DNA of 29,603 bases from contig JAEWTL010000044.1 in assembly GCA_023459495.1 (NCBI GenBank), positions 1-29,603 of the forward strand, read 5' to 3'. The stretch's first letter is position 1. Every line of letters starts with the position of its first letter. The notes beneath the pieces were generated by a model. It did no database searches. It saw only the letters and a program-made list of their open reading frames with translations, and was not told where the DNA came from. Source of the DNA: Bacillota bacterium (GTDB lineage Bacteria > Bacillota > Clostridia > Christensenellales > SZUA-584). Below are positions 28,463-29,603 of this stretch, piece by piece. The translations under genes were made by a program, and so were the position numbers.

Positions 28463-28846
28463 GTGTTTATTGAAGCATTTGCGAGCCTGATGCAGAAGGC
28501 GAAGATCGGCACACTCGGCACTGACATTTTCTGTCACTACATGCCAGCCAATGTGAAGTCCGGCGTCCTGTTGGTTACTCCCAATACGGGGATCGCCATT
28601 GACCATGAGTTAAAAGGCTTTTATCACGACTCTTTTACCGTCATCGTGCGTAATGCGACGATCACAAAGGCGGTGGCGAAAGCCAATAAGATCATGGACA
28701 TGTTTCCAGTCGAGGAAACCGTGTCAGATGGCGTTTACTTCCGGTTGGTACGACCAATGTCGATGCCGATAACTTATCCAAAAAACGAAGGCTCGTTGAT
28801 TGAAGCGGGCATCCCGATTGAATTTGCGGGCTATTTGTTGAATTAA
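28463..28846 (+). CDS. Tail-terminator-like protein, 127 aa (GTG start)
   Basis: The position between the gp10-like gene and the tail tube fits the tail terminator (also annotated minor capsid or tail completion protein), which stops tube growth. It shows the usual helix-strand plan: FIEAFASLMQKAKIGTLGTD, then VKSGVLLVTPNTGIAIDHEL and VYFRLVRPMSMPITYP. The start is a GTG one base after the previous stop, preceded by GAGAGGT. A new promoter with a palindrome starts at its end. Confidence 0.8.
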   Translation: MFIEAFASLMQKAKIGTLGTDIFCHYMPANVKSGVLLVTPNTGIAIDHELKGFYHDSFTVIVRNATITKAVAKANKIMDMFPVEETVSDGVYFRLVRPMSMPITYPKNEGSLIEAGIPIEFAGYLLN

Positions 28847-28871
28847 CAAAATAAGTAAGTATATACTTACT
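28838..28871 (+). promoter_or_regulatory. Tail-gene promoter overlapped by a long GTAAGTA/TACTTAC palindrome
   Basis: TTGAAT (28838-28843) and TATACT (28862-28867) are spaced by 18 bp. The palindrome AGTAAGTATATACTTACT (28854-28871) covers the -10. It uses the same GTAAGTA and TACTTAC half-sites as the other copies, but they are 4 bp further apart, as in two non-overlapping half-sites. Confidence 0.6.
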
Positions 28872-28920
28872 ATTGGCGCCATGAAGGTGCTGATTTAACG
28901 GAAAAAGGAGTTTTCCAACA

Positions 28921-29603
28921 ATGTCCAATACCCATGTAAAAAACATCAAACTTGGCGCCTGCAAAGTGTCGTTTGGTGGTGTTGATCTGGGTTACACCAA
29001 AGGCGGTGTTCAGGTTGAGGTTGCGACCGAAACTCTGAAAGTTACCGTAGACCAGCTAGGGCAAACCACCATCTCCGAGCTGGTACAGGGCCGTAACATC
29101 ACTATCACTGCGCCGCTGGCTGAGTCTGTGTTGCAGAATATGGTCGATCTGATGCCGGGTTCTACCCTGAGTGAAGAAGATAACTCTGTGACCATCACTT
29201 CCGCACAGGGCGTCAACCTGATCGACGTAGCTAAAGAGCTGGTTCTGACCCCGCAGGATACCACCGACTACGTTCTGACCATCCCGAAAGCGGCGACCGC
29301 AGGTAACTTCACCATGACCTACCAGTCTGATGATGTTCGCGTGTTCTCGGTTCAGTTCACCGCTTACCCGGATGACGACGGTATTCTGGGGAAAATGAGC
29401 GGCCCAAAGCCGGTTAAATCCGTCTCTATCTCTCCGGATTCTCCGGAAGTTAAAGCCGGTGAGAGCGTGCAGCTGGCAGCCCAGATCACACCTGCAGATG
29501 CCGGCGACAAAACCGGTGTGTGGGAGTCCGACAATCAGGAGAAGGCTACCGTTGATCAGACTGGTCTGGTTCGCGGAGTAGCTGAAGGTTCGGCAAATAT
29601 CTC
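28921..29603 (+). CDS. Major tail-tube protein with C-terminal BIG2 domain (cut by window end)
   Basis: The tube protein of a siphovirus tail. The N-terminal 155 residues have the usual beta pattern (LGACKVSFGGVDLGYTKGG and later NFTMTYQSDDVRVFSVQFTA), and from about residue 161 a BIG2 domain starts: VKSVSISPDSPEVKAGESVQ, then VWESDNQEKATVDQTGLVRG. The frame is still open at base 29603, after 227 codons; the missing part is probably 10-30 residues. A C-terminal Ig-like domain on the tube is known from lambda gpV and is exposed on the tail. GAAAAAGGAG precedes the ATG. Confidence 0.88.
   Translation, partial: MSNTHVKNIKLGACKVSFGGVDLGYTKGGVQVEVATETLKVTVDQLGQTTISELVQGRNITITAPLAESVLQNMVDLMPGSTLSEEDNSVTITSAQGVNLIDVAKELVLTPQDTTDYVLTIPKAATAGNFTMTYQSDDVRVFSVQFTAYPDDDGILGKMSGPKPVKSVSISPDSPEVKAGESVQLAAQITPADAGDKTGVWESDNQEKATVDQTGLVRGVAEGSANI

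Overview
The window looks like part of a temperate, tailed (siphovirus-type) phage or phage-plasmid of an enterobacterium. This rests on a complete head/packaging/neck gene order from 20.4 kb to the right edge, a perfect enterobacterial LexA box in front of a UmuD'-like (HumD-type) gene, a perfect CRP-site consensus, Ea22/DUF551-like pseudogene remnants, and many short phage or plasmid genes of no known function. The mixture recalls the SSU5/pHCM2 group of phage-plasmids, and HumD recalls phage P1; both comparisons are from memory and unverified. No integrase, rRNA, tRNA, CRISPR array or complete insertion sequence was seen.

Layout. (1) 1-5.2 kb: the end of a DUF4942-type adenine DNA methyltransferase, two hypothetical genes, a decayed Ea22/DUF551-like gene, a possible 27-residue hydrophobic peptide gene on the minus strand, the SOS-controlled humD-like gene, and a lone minus-strand DUF4145 gene. 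(2) 5.3-11.0 kb: an accessory array of short rightward genes, nearly all standing alone. Most have their own promoter with an extended -10, a 13-bp palindrome AAACAANTTGTTT next to it, and a hairpin terminator. Inside this stretch lies 1.5 kb without genes (5.93-7.46 kb) that is repeat-rich and changes from C-rich to G-rich at about 6.83 kb. (3) 11.0-16.75 kb: a leftward block with two hypothetical genes with a promoter and hairpins, a coupled pair (exported protein plus possible double LSm/SH3-barrel protein), a gene whose start lies in a 17-bp hairpin, a ribbon-helix-helix-like protein and an SF2 helicase. (4) 16.8-20.2 kb: a tight rightward operon ParB-like, ParB-like, ABC ATPase, 84-aa protein, GNAT acyltransferase, winged-helix protein. 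(5) 20.2-29.6 kb: a 21-bp inverted repeat, terminase small and large subunits, portal, scaffold, major capsid, Ig-like (BIG2) decoration protein, neck and tail-completion proteins, and a tail-tube protein that ends in a second BIG2 domain cut by the window edge.

The most interesting signals are regulatory and modular. Twelve copies of AAACAANTTGTTT (four perfect, eight with one mismatch) sit at accessory promoters and in the terminase leader, as expected for dispersed operators of one repressor, like the scattered C1 operators of P1 but with another sequence. A second palindrome, GTAAGTACTTAC, recurs at 1.37, 8.76, 16.78, 22.31, 23.83 and 28.86 kb, mostly in front of genes of the other operons. 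The ParB-ParB-ABC-GNAT operon next to the terminase is a candidate DNA-modification or DNA-marking system. Start codons were chosen by ribosome binding site where several were possible. Family names come from motifs read by eye, without database searches.
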